A DNA stretch of 64,000 nt from Winogradskyella costae. Its GTDB lineage: Bacteria > Bacteroidota > Bacteroidia > Flavobacteriales > Flavobacteriaceae. Of the stretch, positions 9,133 to 18,401 are shown one piece after another. The stretch's first letter is position 1. The number at the start of each line of letters is the position of its first letter. Location of the stretch: the NCBI RefSeq assembly GCF_013403865.1, contig NZ_JABFDK010000001.1, positions 62,001-126,000 on the forward strand, read 5' to 3'. The notes under the pieces are model-generated. The model ran no database searches. It was not told where the DNA came from and saw only the letters and a program-made list of their open reading frames with translations. The position numbers were made by a program, and so were the translations under genes.

Positions 9133-11184
9133 ATGTCTGAGAATGATAACCTGCAAGATGCAGATGGAAAAAAAGAAGTAGAATCAACAGAGACTACTCC
9201 AACCCAACACGCTGAAGTTAATACTGAAATCGAATCTAAAAATGAAACGAATGAAGTTAAAGCTGAAGCCGCTACAGCTGAAGTAGAAAAGGATTCTGAA
9301 ATCGAAACCGATGAAACCGAATCTGAGGATATTGTAAAAGCTGAGAAAAAAACAACTGAAGACTTACCTGAAACCGCCACACCAAAAGATGATTTGGTTG
9401 ACGAAATTGAAGCTTCAAATGCTGAGGATGCTGAAGATGAATCTAACGCTGAACGCCATGAGGTAGAAGAAAAAGATTATCATGCAATGACAATGGTTCA
9501 GTTAACTGATGAAATCGGTAGACTATTAAAAAATCATAAAGTTCAGACCATTTCAAAACATGTTAATGAGATTAAAGGCGAATTTAATGCGAAATTCACT
9601 GAACTTCTAGATGAAAAAAAGGAAGAATTCATTGAAGACGGTGGTAACGAAATAGACTTCTATTTTACGAACGACACTAAAAAACAATTCAATTCCCATT
9701 ATAAAGAATACAAGCAAACTATAAATGCTTACTACAAAGAACGTGAGCAAAACCTTAAGCAAAACCTTGATACTAGATTAGAGATAATTGAAGATATTAA
9801 AGGTTTACTAAGTGTTGAAGAAAATATGGGTACAACCTATAAAACCTTCAAAGAGTTGCAGGAGAAATGGCGCAATGCAGGCCCAATTCCAAGAGACAAA
9901 TACAATAATGCTTGGAATACTTACCATCATCATGTAGAGCGTTTTTACGACTTTTTACATCTCAATAACGATTTGAGAGATATGGACTTTAAACACAACT
10001 ATGATCAGAAATTAAAGATTATAGAGCGTGCAGAAGAGTTAGCTGAAGATGAAAATACTAATCGTTCGTTTAGAGAATTGCAAGTACTACACAAACTTTG
10101 GAAAGAAGAACTTGGACCTGTTGGTAAAGAGCATAGAGAAACGATTTGGGAACGTTTTAGTAACGCGACAAAAGCAATCCATGATAAGCGCCAAGCCTAC
10201 TATGCTGACATGGACAAAGCACATGAAAAAAATCTTGAACGAAAAGAAGAAATTATTGCACAAATAGTCTCTGTCGCTGAAGATAAAGGTAACTCTCATA
10301 GTGCGTGGCAGAAAAAAATAAAAGAAATTGAAGTTTTAAGAGACGCTTTTTTTAAGGCTGGCAAAGTGCCTTTAAAAGTTAATGAAAGCACTTGGGCAAA
10401 GTTTAAAGCAGCAGTTAGAACTTTCAATCGTGGTAAAAATAGTTTTTACAAAGATTTAAAGAAAGATCAATACGATAATCTTAAAAAGAAAAAGGATTTA
10501 ATTCAAATTGCAGAAGATAATAAAGACAGTGAAGATTTTGCCAAGGTCACTCCATTGATGAAGAAAATTCAGAATGAATGGAAACAAATTGGTCATGTTC
10601 CAAGACGCGATAGCGATAAAATCTGGAAACAGTTCAAAGCGGCTTGTAATCACTATTTTGATAAAATGCATACAGAGCGTAAAGCGCAAGACCAGCACCT
10701 CTATGATGCTTTTGATAAAAAAGTTAAGCTTTTAGATGACTTAAAAACGCTTGAGCTTACTGAAGATCCTAAAGCTGACATAAAACTATTACAAGACAAA
10801 ATTTCAGAGTGGAAAACTATAGGTTATGTCCCACAGAACAAACGTTACATTGATGGTAAATTCTACAAAGCAATCGATGATAAGTTTGATAAGCTTAAAA
10901 TGGATAAGTCGAAATTAGAAATGATTAAATTTGAGAGTAAACTCGAAAACTTAGCCGATTCTGACGACACACGATTACTTGATAACGAGCAAAACTTTAT
11001 CCGAAAAAGAATTACGGAAATAAAATCTGAAATCAATCAATTAGAAAATAATTTACAGTTTTTCTCTAACGTAAAATCAGATAATCCTTTAGTTAAAGAT
11101 GTACACAAGAATATTGCTAATCATAAAAAAGAATTAGACACTTGGAAAGCTAAGTTAACAAAGGTTCGCGGCATGTATAGTTAA
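9133..11184 (+). CDS. DUF349 domain protein with acidic N-terminus
   Basis: A 683-residue cytoplasmic protein. Residues 1 to about 115 are a low-complexity Glu/Asp/Thr-rich stretch; the rest holds several DUF349 units recognised by the pattern LQEKWRNAGPIPRDKYN, 'LWKEELGPVGKEHRE', 'EWKQIGHVPRRDSDK' and 'EWKTIGYVPQNKRY'. The units are highly charged helices and the last 60 residues look like a coiled coil. Function is unknown in Bacteroidota. Two strong stem-loops follow the stop, so transcription probably ends there. Confidence 0.85.
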   Translation: MSENDNLQDADGKKEVESTETTPTQHAEVNTEIESKNETNEVKAEAATAEVEKDSEIETDETESEDIVKAEKKTTEDLPETATPKDDLVDEIEASNAEDAEDESNAERHEVEEKDYHAMTMVQLTDEIGRLLKNHKVQTISKHVNEIKGEFNAKFTELLDEKKEEFIEDGGNEIDFYFTNDTKKQFNSHYKEYKQTINAYYKEREQNLKQNLDTRLEIIEDIKGLLSVEENMGTTYKTFKELQEKWRNAGPIPRDKYNNAWNTYHHHVERFYDFLHLNNDLRDMDFKHNYDQKLKIIERAEELAEDENTNRSFRELQVLHKLWKEELGPVGKEHRETIWERFSNATKAIHDKRQAYYADMDKAHEKNLERKEEIIAQIVSVAEDKGNSHSAWQKKIKEIEVLRDAFFKAGKVPLKVNESTWAKFKAAVRTFNRGKNSFYKDLKKDQYDNLKKKKDLIQIAEDNKDSEDFAKVTPLMKKIQNEWKQIGHVPRRDSDKIWKQFKAACNHYFDKMHTERKAQDQHLYDAFDKKVKLLDDLKTLELTEDPKADIKLLQDKISEWKTIGYVPQNKRYIDGKFYKAIDDKFDKLKMDKSKLEMIKFESKLENLADSDDTRLLDNEQNFIRKRITEIKSEINQLENNLQFFSNVKSDNPLVKDVHKNIANHKKELDTWKAKLTKVRGMYS

Positions 11185-11209
11185 ATAAAAACTAGAAAAA
11201 TTCTAATAA

Positions 11210-11258
11210 AATAGTATTTGCGTGAATTGTCTAATTCTTGTAAATACTATTTTTTTTG
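11210..11258 (+). terminator. Rho-independent terminator after the DUF349 gene
   Basis: Ten-base perfect arms AATAGTATTT (11210-11219) and AAATACTATT (11242-11251) with a 22-base loop and a following run of T. It begins 25 bases after the DUF349 stop codon. Confidence 0.6.
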
Positions 11259-11276
11259 TTCAATTTATAAAATATC

Positions 11277-11307
11277 AAAACCCACTTGTGCTTTACAAGT
11301 GGGTTTT
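11277..11307. terminator. Strong bidirectional terminator
   Basis: Perfect 13-bp stem: AAAACCCACTTGT (11277-11289), loop GCTTT, then ACAAGTGGGTTTT (11295-11307). The A tract on one side and T tract on the other allow it to work in both directions, between the rightward DUF349 gene and the leftward mazG operon. The rest of 11308-11649 holds no gene; a weak GGCTTTTT/AAAAAGCC pairing at about 11584-11607 may be a second mazG terminator. Confidence 0.75.
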
Positions 11308-11649
11308 GCCCTAACTAAACTAAATTAACCTTAATTACAACCGCTTAAAATAATAATTAAGATCTCCTACTAAGATTATAAAAACGCTTTTGTTTTTATA
11401 TAGAGTATTTACGCACAGAAAATGCTTTTGGATGTTTGTATTTTAAATTTTAGAAAACTTTAACAAATGGCCTAATTTTATTGTCTTTACAAGAAGGAAT
11501 TTTAAACTTTAATGAAGGTTAGAAAACACAAAAGATTTCAATTTAGTTTTCTTACTAAGTTTAGATAGACGATTCTGATCTTAGGCTTTTTTTTTAAATA
11601 AAAAGCCCCAATTAAAGTGGATTATGTTTTCGCCGGAATGAAAAAAATA

Positions 11650-12423
11650 TTAGAGCAATTTCGCTTCTTCCCAAAAAACATCCATTTCAGAAAGTGTCAT
11701 ATCCTTTAAAGATTTATCGAGATCTTTGGCCTTGGATTCTAGATATTGAAAGCGTTTTATAAATTTCTTATTGGTGCGTTCTAGGGCGTTTTCAGGATTT
11801 ATTTTTAGGAAACGTGCATAATTAATCATAGAGAACATAACATCACCAAATTCACTCTCTATAGCATCTTGATCACCTTTTAGAATTTCAACTTTTAATT
11901 CCGCCAGCTCCTCTTCTACTTTTTCAAACACTTGTTCTGGTTCTTCCCAGTCAAACCCAACACCTGCCACTTTTTCTTGTATGCGACTTGCTTTTACAAC
12001 AGCAGGTAAACTTTTTGGAACACCTTCAAGAACACTACTTTTTCCCTCCTTAAGCTTCAATTGCTCCCAATTACGTTTTACCTCTTCTTCATCTTTCACC
12101 ACAACATCTCCATAGATATGTGGATGACGATCAATCAGTTTATCACAAATACTGTTGCATACATCTGCAATATCAAAAGCATTGGTTTCACTTCCTATCT
12201 TAGAATAGAATACAATGTGAAGCAAAACATCTCCCAATTCCTTTTTCACCTCCTCTAAATCCTTATCTAGAATGGCATCTCCAAGTTCATATACTTCTTC
12301 AATAGTAAGATGACGCAATGATTCCATCGTCTGCTTTTTGTCCCAAGGACATTGCTCTCGCAACTCGTCCATGATTATTAACAAACGTTCAAAGGCTTTT
12401 AATTGGGCTGCTTTATCAGACAT
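11650..12423 (-). CDS. mazG: Nucleoside triphosphate pyrophosphohydrolase MazG
   Basis: Hydrolyses (d)NTPs to NMP and pyrophosphate, a house-cleaning enzyme. The 257-residue protein has two tandem MazG domains: the first contains CPWDKKQTMESLRHLTIEE and EELGDVLLHIVFYSKI-type metal-binding helices (EExxE...ExxD), the second the pair of EELAELKVEI and ESEFGDVMFSMINYARF. Length fits the E. coli two-domain form. It is the last gene of a leftward group behind def and the DUF5606 gene, 81 bases after the latter. Confidence 0.95.
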   Translation of the reverse strand: MSDKAAQLKAFERLLIIMDELREQCPWDKKQTMESLRHLTIEEVYELGDAILDKDLEEVKKELGDVLLHIVFYSKIGSETNAFDIADVCNSICDKLIDRHPHIYGDVVVKDEEEVKRNWEQLKLKEGKSSVLEGVPKSLPAVVKASRIQEKVAGVGFDWEEPEQVFEKVEEELAELKVEILKGDQDAIESEFGDVMFSMINYARFLKINPENALERTNKKFIKRFQYLESKAKDLDKSLKDMTLSEMDVFWEEAKLL

Positions 12424-12504
12424 AAATTCAGTATAAAATGGTTCTCAATACAATTATTGTTCGGAGTACTTTCAGAACAAAAATCACTTGAAGAAACGTA
12501 CTAT

Positions 12505-12936
12505 TTACTCTTCTTCTTCAGATACTTTTTTATCATCTTTAGACTCTTCAAGTGAAGCTAAAAGATTATTTTTTTGAAGCAAATTATACCACTGTACAAC
12601 CTTCTTTATATCTGAAGGATATACGCGGTCTTCATCATAATCTGGTAAAACTTCAAAGAAAAATTCCTCTAAAACATCTTTACTATCTTTATGACTGATA
12701 GATGTTGGTTGGCCTCCTTCTTTTTCCATAACTTTTTTAAGCACATCTCTTAGTGGCACTTCTTCTGCTAAAGTATAAATAGCGATTTCACTAAGAATAC
12801 TAATGTTACTGTGTGCACCAACTGTGATACGCTTTTGGTCGATTAACGACTCTACAACAGCACCTGTTCTTGTCTGTGTTACAATTTGGTATAGACCTGG
12901 TTTTCCAGAAATGGATAAAATTTTATCTAAGCTCAT
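12505..12936 (-). CDS. DUF5606 domain protein
   Basis: A 143-residue soluble protein starting SLDKILSISGKPGLYQIV, which is the recognisable start of the Bacteroidota-specific DUF5606 family; residues 1-55 form a small beta-rich domain, residues 60-125 are helical, and the last 15 residues are acidic. Biochemical role is not known. It lies 10 bases downstream of def and is almost certainly co-transcribed with it. Confidence 0.85.
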   Translation of the reverse strand: MSLDKILSISGKPGLYQIVTQTRTGAVVESLIDQKRITVGAHSNISILSEIAIYTLAEEVPLRDVLKKVMEKEGGQPTSISHKDSKDVLEEFFFEVLPDYDEDRVYPSDIKKVVQWYNLLQKNNLLASLEESKDDKKVSEEEE

Positions 12937-12946
12937 ATATATAATA

Positions 12947-13537
12947 TTAACGTTTCTTGCTCATTGCAGGAAATCGCATTCTGTAATCAATTTTTATTTT
13001 ACCTTTTGAAATATTCGTCAATCGTCCTTTAATTAAACGCTTTTTAAATGATGATAGTTTATCTGTAAATAAAATGCCTTCAATATGATCGTATTCATGC
13101 TGAATCACTCGAGCTATTAACCCATCGTACTCTTCGACATGAGTCTCAAAATTTTCGTCTTGATATTGAATTTTTATTTTTGGTTTTCTAAAAACATCTT
13201 CTCTAACATCTGGAATACTTAAACAACCTTCATTAAAAGCCCATTCCTCCCCTTCTTCTTCTAAAATCTGAGCATTGATGAATGTTTTCTTGAAGTTCTT
13301 CATCTGCTCACTTTCTTTTTCAGAAAGATCTTCATCATCTGCAAAAGGACTTGCATCCACTAAAAATAACCGAATTGCTAAACCAATTTGAGGAGCCGCT
13401 AAACCAACACCATATGCACCATACATGGTTTCGTACATATTATCGATAAGCTCTTGTAATTTCGGGTAATCTTTGTCTATTTCCTTGGCCTCTTTCTTCA
13501 ACACAACATCGCCATAGGCTACAATAGGTAAAATCAT
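12947..13537 (-). CDS. def: Peptide deformylase
   Basis: Removes the N-formyl group from new polypeptides. All three family motifs are present in the 196-residue protein: GVGLAAPQIG (43-52), EGCLSIPD (103-110) with metal ligand C105, and QHEYDHIEG (146-154) with H147 and H151 as ligands and E148 as catalytic base. An insertion rich in Glu/Asp/Lys (about 65-95) between motifs 1 and 2 is typical of Bacteroidota forms. A good TAnnTTTG promoter lies just upstream; the gene heads a group with the DUF5606 gene and mazG. Confidence 0.97.
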   Translation of the reverse strand: MILPIVAYGDVVLKKEAKEIDKDYPKLQELIDNMYETMYGAYGVGLAAPQIGLAIRLFLVDASPFADDEDLSEKESEQMKNFKKTFINAQILEEEGEEWAFNEGCLSIPDVREDVFRKPKIKIQYQDENFETHVEEYDGLIARVIQHEYDHIEGILFTDKLSSFKKRLIKGRLTNISKGKIKIDYRMRFPAMSKKR

Positions 13538-13557
13538 AATTCATTTATTTTCGGGTG

Positions 13558-13590
13558 CAAAAGTACCAAATTCTATTATAATATTTCAAA
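13558..13590 (-). promoter_or_regulatory. Bacteroidota-type promoter for def
   Basis: Reading the minus strand, TTTG (13590-13587) is followed after 21 bases by TACTTTTG (13565-13558), matching the TTTG/TAnnTTTG consensus at allowed spacing. The def ATG is 20 bases further on. Confidence 0.6.
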
Positions 13591-13655
13591 TTTCAAAAAC
13601 TAAATCCAAAAACTAAAATCTAATAAGTGCATTCAGTTTATTTTATAATTTTATC

Positions 13656-13679
13656 CTAAATACTAAATACTAAATACTA
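13656..13679. repeat. Heptamer tandem repeat across the ruvX stop codon
   Basis: Three perfect copies of CTAAATA (TATTTAG on the coding strand) and a partial fourth. The ruvX stop codon TAG (13672-13670) is part of the array. Confidence 0.85.
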
Positions 13680-14080
13680 GAAAGATAGCTCTGTAAAATA
13701 AGAGTTGCGCTAATCTCATCAACCAAGGCCTTGTTTTGACGCTGCTTTTTCTTCAACCCGCTATCTATCATTGTCTGAAAAGCCATTTTGGAAGTAAAAC
13801 GTTCATCTATGCGATCTACAGTTATTTGTGGAATTGATTTAGACAATTCTTTTAAAAATTTTTGAATATAAACTTCACTTTCAGATGCTGTATTATCCAT
13901 CTGTTTTGGCAAACCAACTACAATCTTTTCAACATTTTCTGTCGAGACATAGTGTACTAAGTATTCAATTAACTTCTTTGTATCGACAGTTGTAAGTCCT
14001 GATGCAATAATTTGCATTTCGTCAGTAACTGCTAATCCCGTTCGCTTTGTACCGTAATCAATAGCTAAAATTCGTCCCAT
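13670..14080 (-). CDS. ruvX: Holliday junction resolvase-like / pre-16S rRNA nuclease YqgF
   Basis: A 136-residue RNase H-fold protein of the YqgF/RuvX family, linked to 16S rRNA 5'-end maturation. The start ATG at 14080 gives MGRILAIDYGTKRTGLAV, the usual N-terminus with catalytic D8; the frame is open further upstream to 14143 but those residues are hydrophobic, run through a hairpin and are not family-like. Other landmarks are IVVGLPKQMDN, VDRIDERFTSKMA and LVDEISATLIL. The last codons and stop lie in a heptamer repeat. Confidence 0.93.
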   Translation of the reverse strand: MGRILAIDYGTKRTGLAVTDEMQIIASGLTTVDTKKLIEYLVHYVSTENVEKIVVGLPKQMDNTASESEVYIQKFLKELSKSIPQITVDRIDERFTSKMAFQTMIDSGLKKKQRQNKALVDEISATLILQSYLSSI

Positions 14081-14101
14081 AACTGCAAAGATAATATAAT
14101 A

Positions 14102-14132
14102 AAAAACGCTTCTTAAAAAAAGAAGCGTTTTT
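14102..14132. terminator. Perfect stem-loop upstream of ruvX
   Basis: Thirteen-bp perfect stem AAAAACGCTTCTT (14102-14114) / AAGAAGCGTTTTT (14120-14132) with an A5 loop, in the form of a bidirectional intrinsic terminator. It lies between the divergent ruvX and dapD genes, where no annotated gene ends. The remaining 14133-14532 has no gene that I can support. Confidence 0.55.
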
Positions 14133-14414
14133 AAAAAAATCAATTTAACCCAATTTAATCATATGATTATTCCCTCTAAAAAATAAATCATTTTGATAAC
14201 TATACTTAAGACACCACATAATTTGGTTGGTCACATAGTATTAAAAAAAACTCTTTTTTATTTTTTGGGTAGAGGAGTTTTCAAAATTAGCTATTAATTA
14301 AATTCTTATGATATTTATGAAGAATACATGAGTATCTAATTATTATAAAGACACAAATTAACTAAAAGGTACATTTTTTTTAAAAAGTATTTTAGCTTCA
14401 GTTATTATAAAAGT

Positions 14415-14422
14415 ATCTTTGA
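14415..14422 (+). promoter_or_regulatory. Possible promoter box for dapD
   Basis: TATCTTTG matches the TAnnTTTG box; a weak TTTA lies 20 bases before it. It would leave a leader of about 105 bases before the dapD ATG. This is the best candidate in this 450-base gap. Confidence 0.35.
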
Positions 14423-14532
14423 AGCTTAAACACTATCGAATATATAAGATGAGCATGCAGAAATCACAGATTAGTATTTAAAAAAATAACTAATAGCAGA
14501 TAATAGCTCTCGTATTATAAAATAAAAAACAC

Positions 14533-15348
14533 ATGAAACAACTACAATCTGTAATAGAAAATGCGTGGGACGACCGTTCCTTATTAACTAACCAAGTCAC
14601 TATTGACGCTATTAGAAGCGTTATAGATCTTATTGACGCTGGAACATTACGTGTCGCGGAACCAACAACTGATGGATGGCAAGTAAATGAATGGGTAAAG
14701 AAAGCAGTTGTTTTATATTTCCCAATTCAGAAAATGGAAACTTTTGAAGTTGGTATTTTCGAATACCACGATAAAATTCCACTAAAGCGTGGTTATGCTT
14801 CTAAAGGGATTAGAGTGGTACCAAATGCAGTAGCAAGACATGGAGCTTATATTTCTTCTGGCACTATTTTAATGCCTAGTTATGTAAACATTGGTGCATA
14901 CGTAGACGAAGGAACTATGGTCGATACATGGGCTACTGTTGGTAGTTGTGCTCAAATTGGTAAAAATGTACATCTTTCTGGAGGTGTTGGTATCGGTGGA
15001 GTTTTAGAACCATTACAAGCTGCACCTGTAATTATTGAAGACGGTGCGTTTATAGGTTCTCGTTGTATTGTTGTTGAAGGTGTACGCGTAGAAAAAGAAG
15101 CTGTTTTAGGTGCTAATGTCGTTTTAACCATGAGTACAAAAATTATTGATGTTACAGGAGACACACCTGTAGAAACCAAAGGTGTTGTACCTGCGCGTTC
15201 TGTTGTTATCCCTGGTAGCTATACTAAAAAGTTTGCTGCTGGTGAATTTCAAGTACCTTGTGCATTAATTATTGGTAAGCGTAAAGAAAGTACAAATAAA
15301 AAAACATCTTTAAATGATGCTTTGCGTGAGTATGATGTTGCAGTTTAA
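14533..15348 (+). CDS. dapD: Tetrahydrodipicolinate N-succinyltransferase
   Basis: Transfers succinyl from succinyl-CoA to tetrahydrodipicolinate in meso-diaminopimelate and lysine synthesis. The 271-residue protein has the N-terminal helical domain (1-100) and a left-handed beta helix of hexapeptide repeats (about 105-235; GTILMPSYVNIGAYVDEGT, then GSCAQIGKNVHLSGGVGIGG), and ends with the C-terminal beta strand and short helix of the family. The pathway's last enzyme, LysA, is encoded 42 kb to the right. The glycan block starts 49 bases downstream, which may be read-through or coincidence. Confidence 0.96.
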   Translation: MKQLQSVIENAWDDRSLLTNQVTIDAIRSVIDLIDAGTLRVAEPTTDGWQVNEWVKKAVVLYFPIQKMETFEVGIFEYHDKIPLKRGYASKGIRVVPNAVARHGAYISSGTILMPSYVNIGAYVDEGTMVDTWATVGSCAQIGKNVHLSGGVGIGGVLEPLQAAPVIIEDGAFIGSRCIVVEGVRVEKEAVLGANVVLTMSTKIIDVTGDTPVETKGVVPARSVVIPGSYTKKFAAGEFQVPCALIIGKRKESTNKKTSLNDALREYDVAV

Positions 15349-15397
15349 AATAAGAATGAGATTCTTAAATCTGAAAGCAAAATAATTCGAATTAAAT

Positions 15398-16444
15398 ATG
15401 GAGCAACTTAAGCATGATATATACTGGCACTTTAAACTTAAACGATCTAACGGTCGTGCATTTAAAGCGCTCAAAATTATTGAACGCTACAGAGGTAAAC
15501 TTAACCCTAAACTCCGTAAACTATCCGATAATTATGCCACAGAAATTTTAGGAAATAAGGCTTATGCTCCTTGGCTTTACGTCTATTCTTCATTCCAGGA
15601 TGGTTTTGAGGATGGCTGGATTCCAGATAACTATTATGCGAAAGAAGTTATCCCAAAATTAAATGGTGATTACGGAAAGGTGGCTGACCGAAACTTTATT
15701 ATCCCATTTTTACTTTCTAACGTTGAAACATTAGACATCGCCTATTTCCTTAATGGTAAATTTTGTAGTCCAGACAGCAAAACTATCGACGCTAAAACTA
15801 TTAAAGACTATCTTTTTAAAAAGCATGATAAAATAGTTTTTAAACTAGAAAACTCTAAGCGAGGAAAAGGAGTATTTATATTAGATAGAGACAATTTTGA
15901 TCCGTCCGTCTATTTTTCAAACGGATATGGCAATGGTGTTTTTCAAAAGTTTATTCAACAACATCCATTTTTTTCTGAATTCGCTGATAAATCTGTTGCT
16001 ACAATTCGTGTTACAACCGCATCAGACCAATTAGGAAACATATCTGCTAAAGCTGCATATATTAGATTTGGTCGTAATAAAGACACGCACATTAAGTCTA
16101 ATTCTGCAATAAGTGTTTCTATAGATATTAACACAGGAGAACTTCAGCCAAAAGGTTATATGAATTGGTTAGAAATTGACAAACATCCCGATAGCAATGT
16201 TTTATTTCAAGATAAAACAATTCCTTATTTCAGTAAATGTGTGGATAAAGCCATAGAATTGCATAGTGTAATTCCTTTTATGGGTTGTTTAGGTTGGGAT
16301 TTAACAGTTGATAATTTAGATAAAACACAACTCATTGAAGTGAATGGAATCAATAATGGTATAAAATTTAGTGAAGCCACTACTGGACCTTGCTTTAAAG
16401 ATTTAAATTGGGAAAATCTTTGGAAACAAAAGCAAGGATCTTAA
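15398..16444 (+). CDS. Sugar-transfer-associated ATP-grasp protein
   Basis: A 348-residue cytoplasmic protein that resembles the ATPgrasp_ST family. After a helical N-terminal 100 residues come ATP-grasp features: FKLENSKRGKGVFIL (about 149-163; nucleotide-binding lysines and glycine loop), SVATIRVTT, and a C-terminal MGCLGWDLTVDN / LIEVNGINNG metal-binding core. ATP-grasp enzymes join a carboxylate to an amine or similar nucleophile through an acyl phosphate. Members of this family sit among capsule and glycosyltransferase genes, as here, and are thought to attach amino acids or peptides to surface polymers; the actual substrate is unknown. Confidence 0.75.
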   Translation: MEQLKHDIYWHFKLKRSNGRAFKALKIIERYRGKLNPKLRKLSDNYATEILGNKAYAPWLYVYSSFQDGFEDGWIPDNYYAKEVIPKLNGDYGKVADRNFIIPFLLSNVETLDIAYFLNGKFCSPDSKTIDAKTIKDYLFKKHDKIVFKLENSKRGKGVFILDRDNFDPSVYFSNGYGNGVFQKFIQQHPFFSEFADKSVATIRVTTASDQLGNISAKAAYIRFGRNKDTHIKSNSAISVSIDINTGELQPKGYMNWLEIDKHPDSNVLFQDKTIPYFSKCVDKAIELHSVIPFMGCLGWDLTVDNLDKTQLIEVNGINNGIKFSEATTGPCFKDLNWENLWKQKQGS

Positions 16445-16469
16445 TTTTAACACTTAAAATAGCACAATA

Positions 16470-17384
16470 ATGCCAAGTAAAATACGTCGATTTTTTTTAA
16501 GGCACTTGCGGAAAATGCGTTCTTTACCGCCTAAAATTTATACACCTATATCTTATGAATATTACACTGGCAAAAAATTAGATTTAGAAAATCCAATTGA
16601 GTTTAACGCAAAATTGCAATGGATGAAAGTTTTTTATCATCCAAAAATCCTAAATCAACTGGTGGACAAATATGCTGTTAGAAGTTATGTTGAAGAAAAA
16701 ATTGGAGCACAATATCTTAATGAAATTTATGGTGTTTACGATAAGCCAGAAGATGTCCCTTTTGATGCGTTTCCGGATAAATTTGTAGTAAAAGCGACAC
16801 ATACAAGTAGTCATAATTTAATCGTTACAGACAAATCAAATCTCAACAAGAAGAAAGCTGTGAAATCATTTCATAATTGGTTGAGCAAAAATCAGTATTA
16901 CCGTATTGGACAGGAATGGGCTTATAAAGATGTACCACCAAGATTAATCGCTGAGAAATATTTAAAAAACGATGAAGAGAATTCGCTTATCGATTATAAA
17001 TTTTATTGTTTTAGTGGAACGGCTAAGTTTTTAGAAGTACACTTAGATAGAGCTGATAATCATAAAAGGGGCTTTTATGATTTCGATTTTAAACCCTTAC
17101 CATATAGGTATGTTTCTCTTGAAAAGAGTATTTCTTCAGATATAAAAAGACCTATCAACTTAGAAGAAATGATCAAATTTGCTGAAATTTTATCTGCCAA
17201 TTTCCCGTTTGTTCGTGTTGATTTTTATTCTATAGAAGGTAAAACTATTTTTGGAGAAATGACATTTTATCCATCTGATGGAAGAAAAGATTTTATTCCT
17301 GAGGAATACAATAAAATTATCGGAGATTACATTATCCTGCCTAAATTAGAAAGCGGACAACAAGCTATTACTAAAATAGATTAA
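16470..17384 (+). CDS. TupA-like ATP-grasp protein
   Basis: A 304-residue protein of the TupA-like ATP-grasp family, named after a teichuronopeptide biosynthesis protein. The N-terminal word NPIEFNAKLQWMKVFYH and the following DKYAVRSYVEEKIG are diagnostic; FPDKFVVKATHTSSHNLIV holds the nucleotide-binding lysine and RLIAEKYLK with DYKFYCFSGTAKFLEVHLD and the terminal GEMTFYPSDG form the ATP-grasp core. It follows the preceding ATP-grasp gene by 25 bases. Two different ATP-grasp proteins in a row suggest sequential addition of amino-acid-like groups to a glycan (inference). Confidence 0.85.
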   Translation: MPSKIRRFFLRHLRKMRSLPPKIYTPISYEYYTGKKLDLENPIEFNAKLQWMKVFYHPKILNQLVDKYAVRSYVEEKIGAQYLNEIYGVYDKPEDVPFDAFPDKFVVKATHTSSHNLIVTDKSNLNKKKAVKSFHNWLSKNQYYRIGQEWAYKDVPPRLIAEKYLKNDEENSLIDYKFYCFSGTAKFLEVHLDRADNHKRGFYDFDFKPLPYRYVSLEKSISSDIKRPINLEEMIKFAEILSANFPFVRVDFYSIEGKTIFGEMTFYPSDGRKDFIPEEYNKIIGDYIILPKLESGQQAITKID

Positions 17385-17433
17385 CTTCGGTTAAATATTA
17401 ATAGATAACTTTTACCATATTCGAACTTAAATT

Positions 17434-18375
17434 ATGACGAATAACACTGCTCATCAACATAAAATTGATGCTGTAATTCTTTGGGTAGATGGCAATGACC
17501 AACAGCATAAAGCCAAAATGTTACCGTATTTAGAAGATAAAACTAAAATTAATACTGAAAAATTTAGAACGCGTTTTGATCAGGTCAATGAAATTAAGTT
17601 TACTATTAATTCCATTTTAAAATATGCTCCCTACGTTAGAAATATTCACATTATTACCGATAACCAAACACCCGATTTCTTAAAGAATAGTAAAGATGAG
17701 ACTTATAAAAAAGTTGCTATTGTAGATCACAAAGTTGTTTTTAAAGGTTATGAAGACTTTCTACCTACGTTTAACTGTAGACCAATTGAAACCTGTTTGT
17801 ATAGAATTCCAGATTTAGCTGAACATTTCATTTATTTTAATGATGATTTCTTTTTAATAAACGACACAAAACCGGGTGATTTCTTTAAAGATGGCCTTCC
17901 TATTTTGAGAGGAAAATGGTTAAAATTCGATAAAGATATTTTCTACAAAAAATTTAAAAAACCAAGAGTTGGACATAAATCTATTCAGCAAAACGCGGCT
18001 AGGTTAGCAGGTTTCAATAAATATTATAACTTTAAGCATACTCCTCATCCCCTTAGAAAATCGACATTTGAAAACTATTTTAATGGCAACGAAGATGTCC
18101 TTATAGAAAACATTAGACATCGCTTTAGAAAAACGAGTCAGTTTACACCTCAAGGTTTAGCAAATCATCTAGAAATAAAGAATAAAACGTGCCATTTTAA
18201 AGATGATCTTCAGCTGATGTATTTTAGATCCTATAAAAAACCGTTATATTGGTATCGATTCAAATTAAACATAAAGTCAAAAGGAAAATTATTCTTAGGA
18301 CTTCAAAGTTTAGATCGTAGTCCGCCACACATTTTAGATTATATTTTAGGTTGGTTAGAAAAACGAACCTCATAA
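17434..18375 (+). CDS. Stealth family phosphosugar transferase
   Basis: A 313-residue Stealth-type capsular polysaccharide phosphotransferase, an enzyme class that links hexose-1-phosphate units by phosphodiester bonds. Conserved regions are CR1 (IDAVILWVDGND, 11-22), CR2 (VNEIKFTINSILKYAPYVRN and HIITDNQTP, 51-80; HFIYFNDDFF, 131-140), a CR3-like HTPHPLRKS region, and a basic C-terminus. The acidic NDD triplet is the probable metal site. It lies between the TupA-like gene and a CDP-glycerol-type transferase, both consistent with a phosphate-containing polymer. Confidence 0.88.
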   Translation: MTNNTAHQHKIDAVILWVDGNDQQHKAKMLPYLEDKTKINTEKFRTRFDQVNEIKFTINSILKYAPYVRNIHIITDNQTPDFLKNSKDETYKKVAIVDHKVVFKGYEDFLPTFNCRPIETCLYRIPDLAEHFIYFNDDFFLINDTKPGDFFKDGLPILRGKWLKFDKDIFYKKFKKPRVGHKSIQQNAARLAGFNKYYNFKHTPHPLRKSTFENYFNGNEDVLIENIRHRFRKTSQFTPQGLANHLEIKNKTCHFKDDLQLMYFRSYKKPLYWYRFKLNIKSKGKLFLGLQSLDRSPPHILDYILGWLEKRTS

Positions 18376-18401
18376 AATTAAATATTTAATTAGTCTCAAG
18401 C

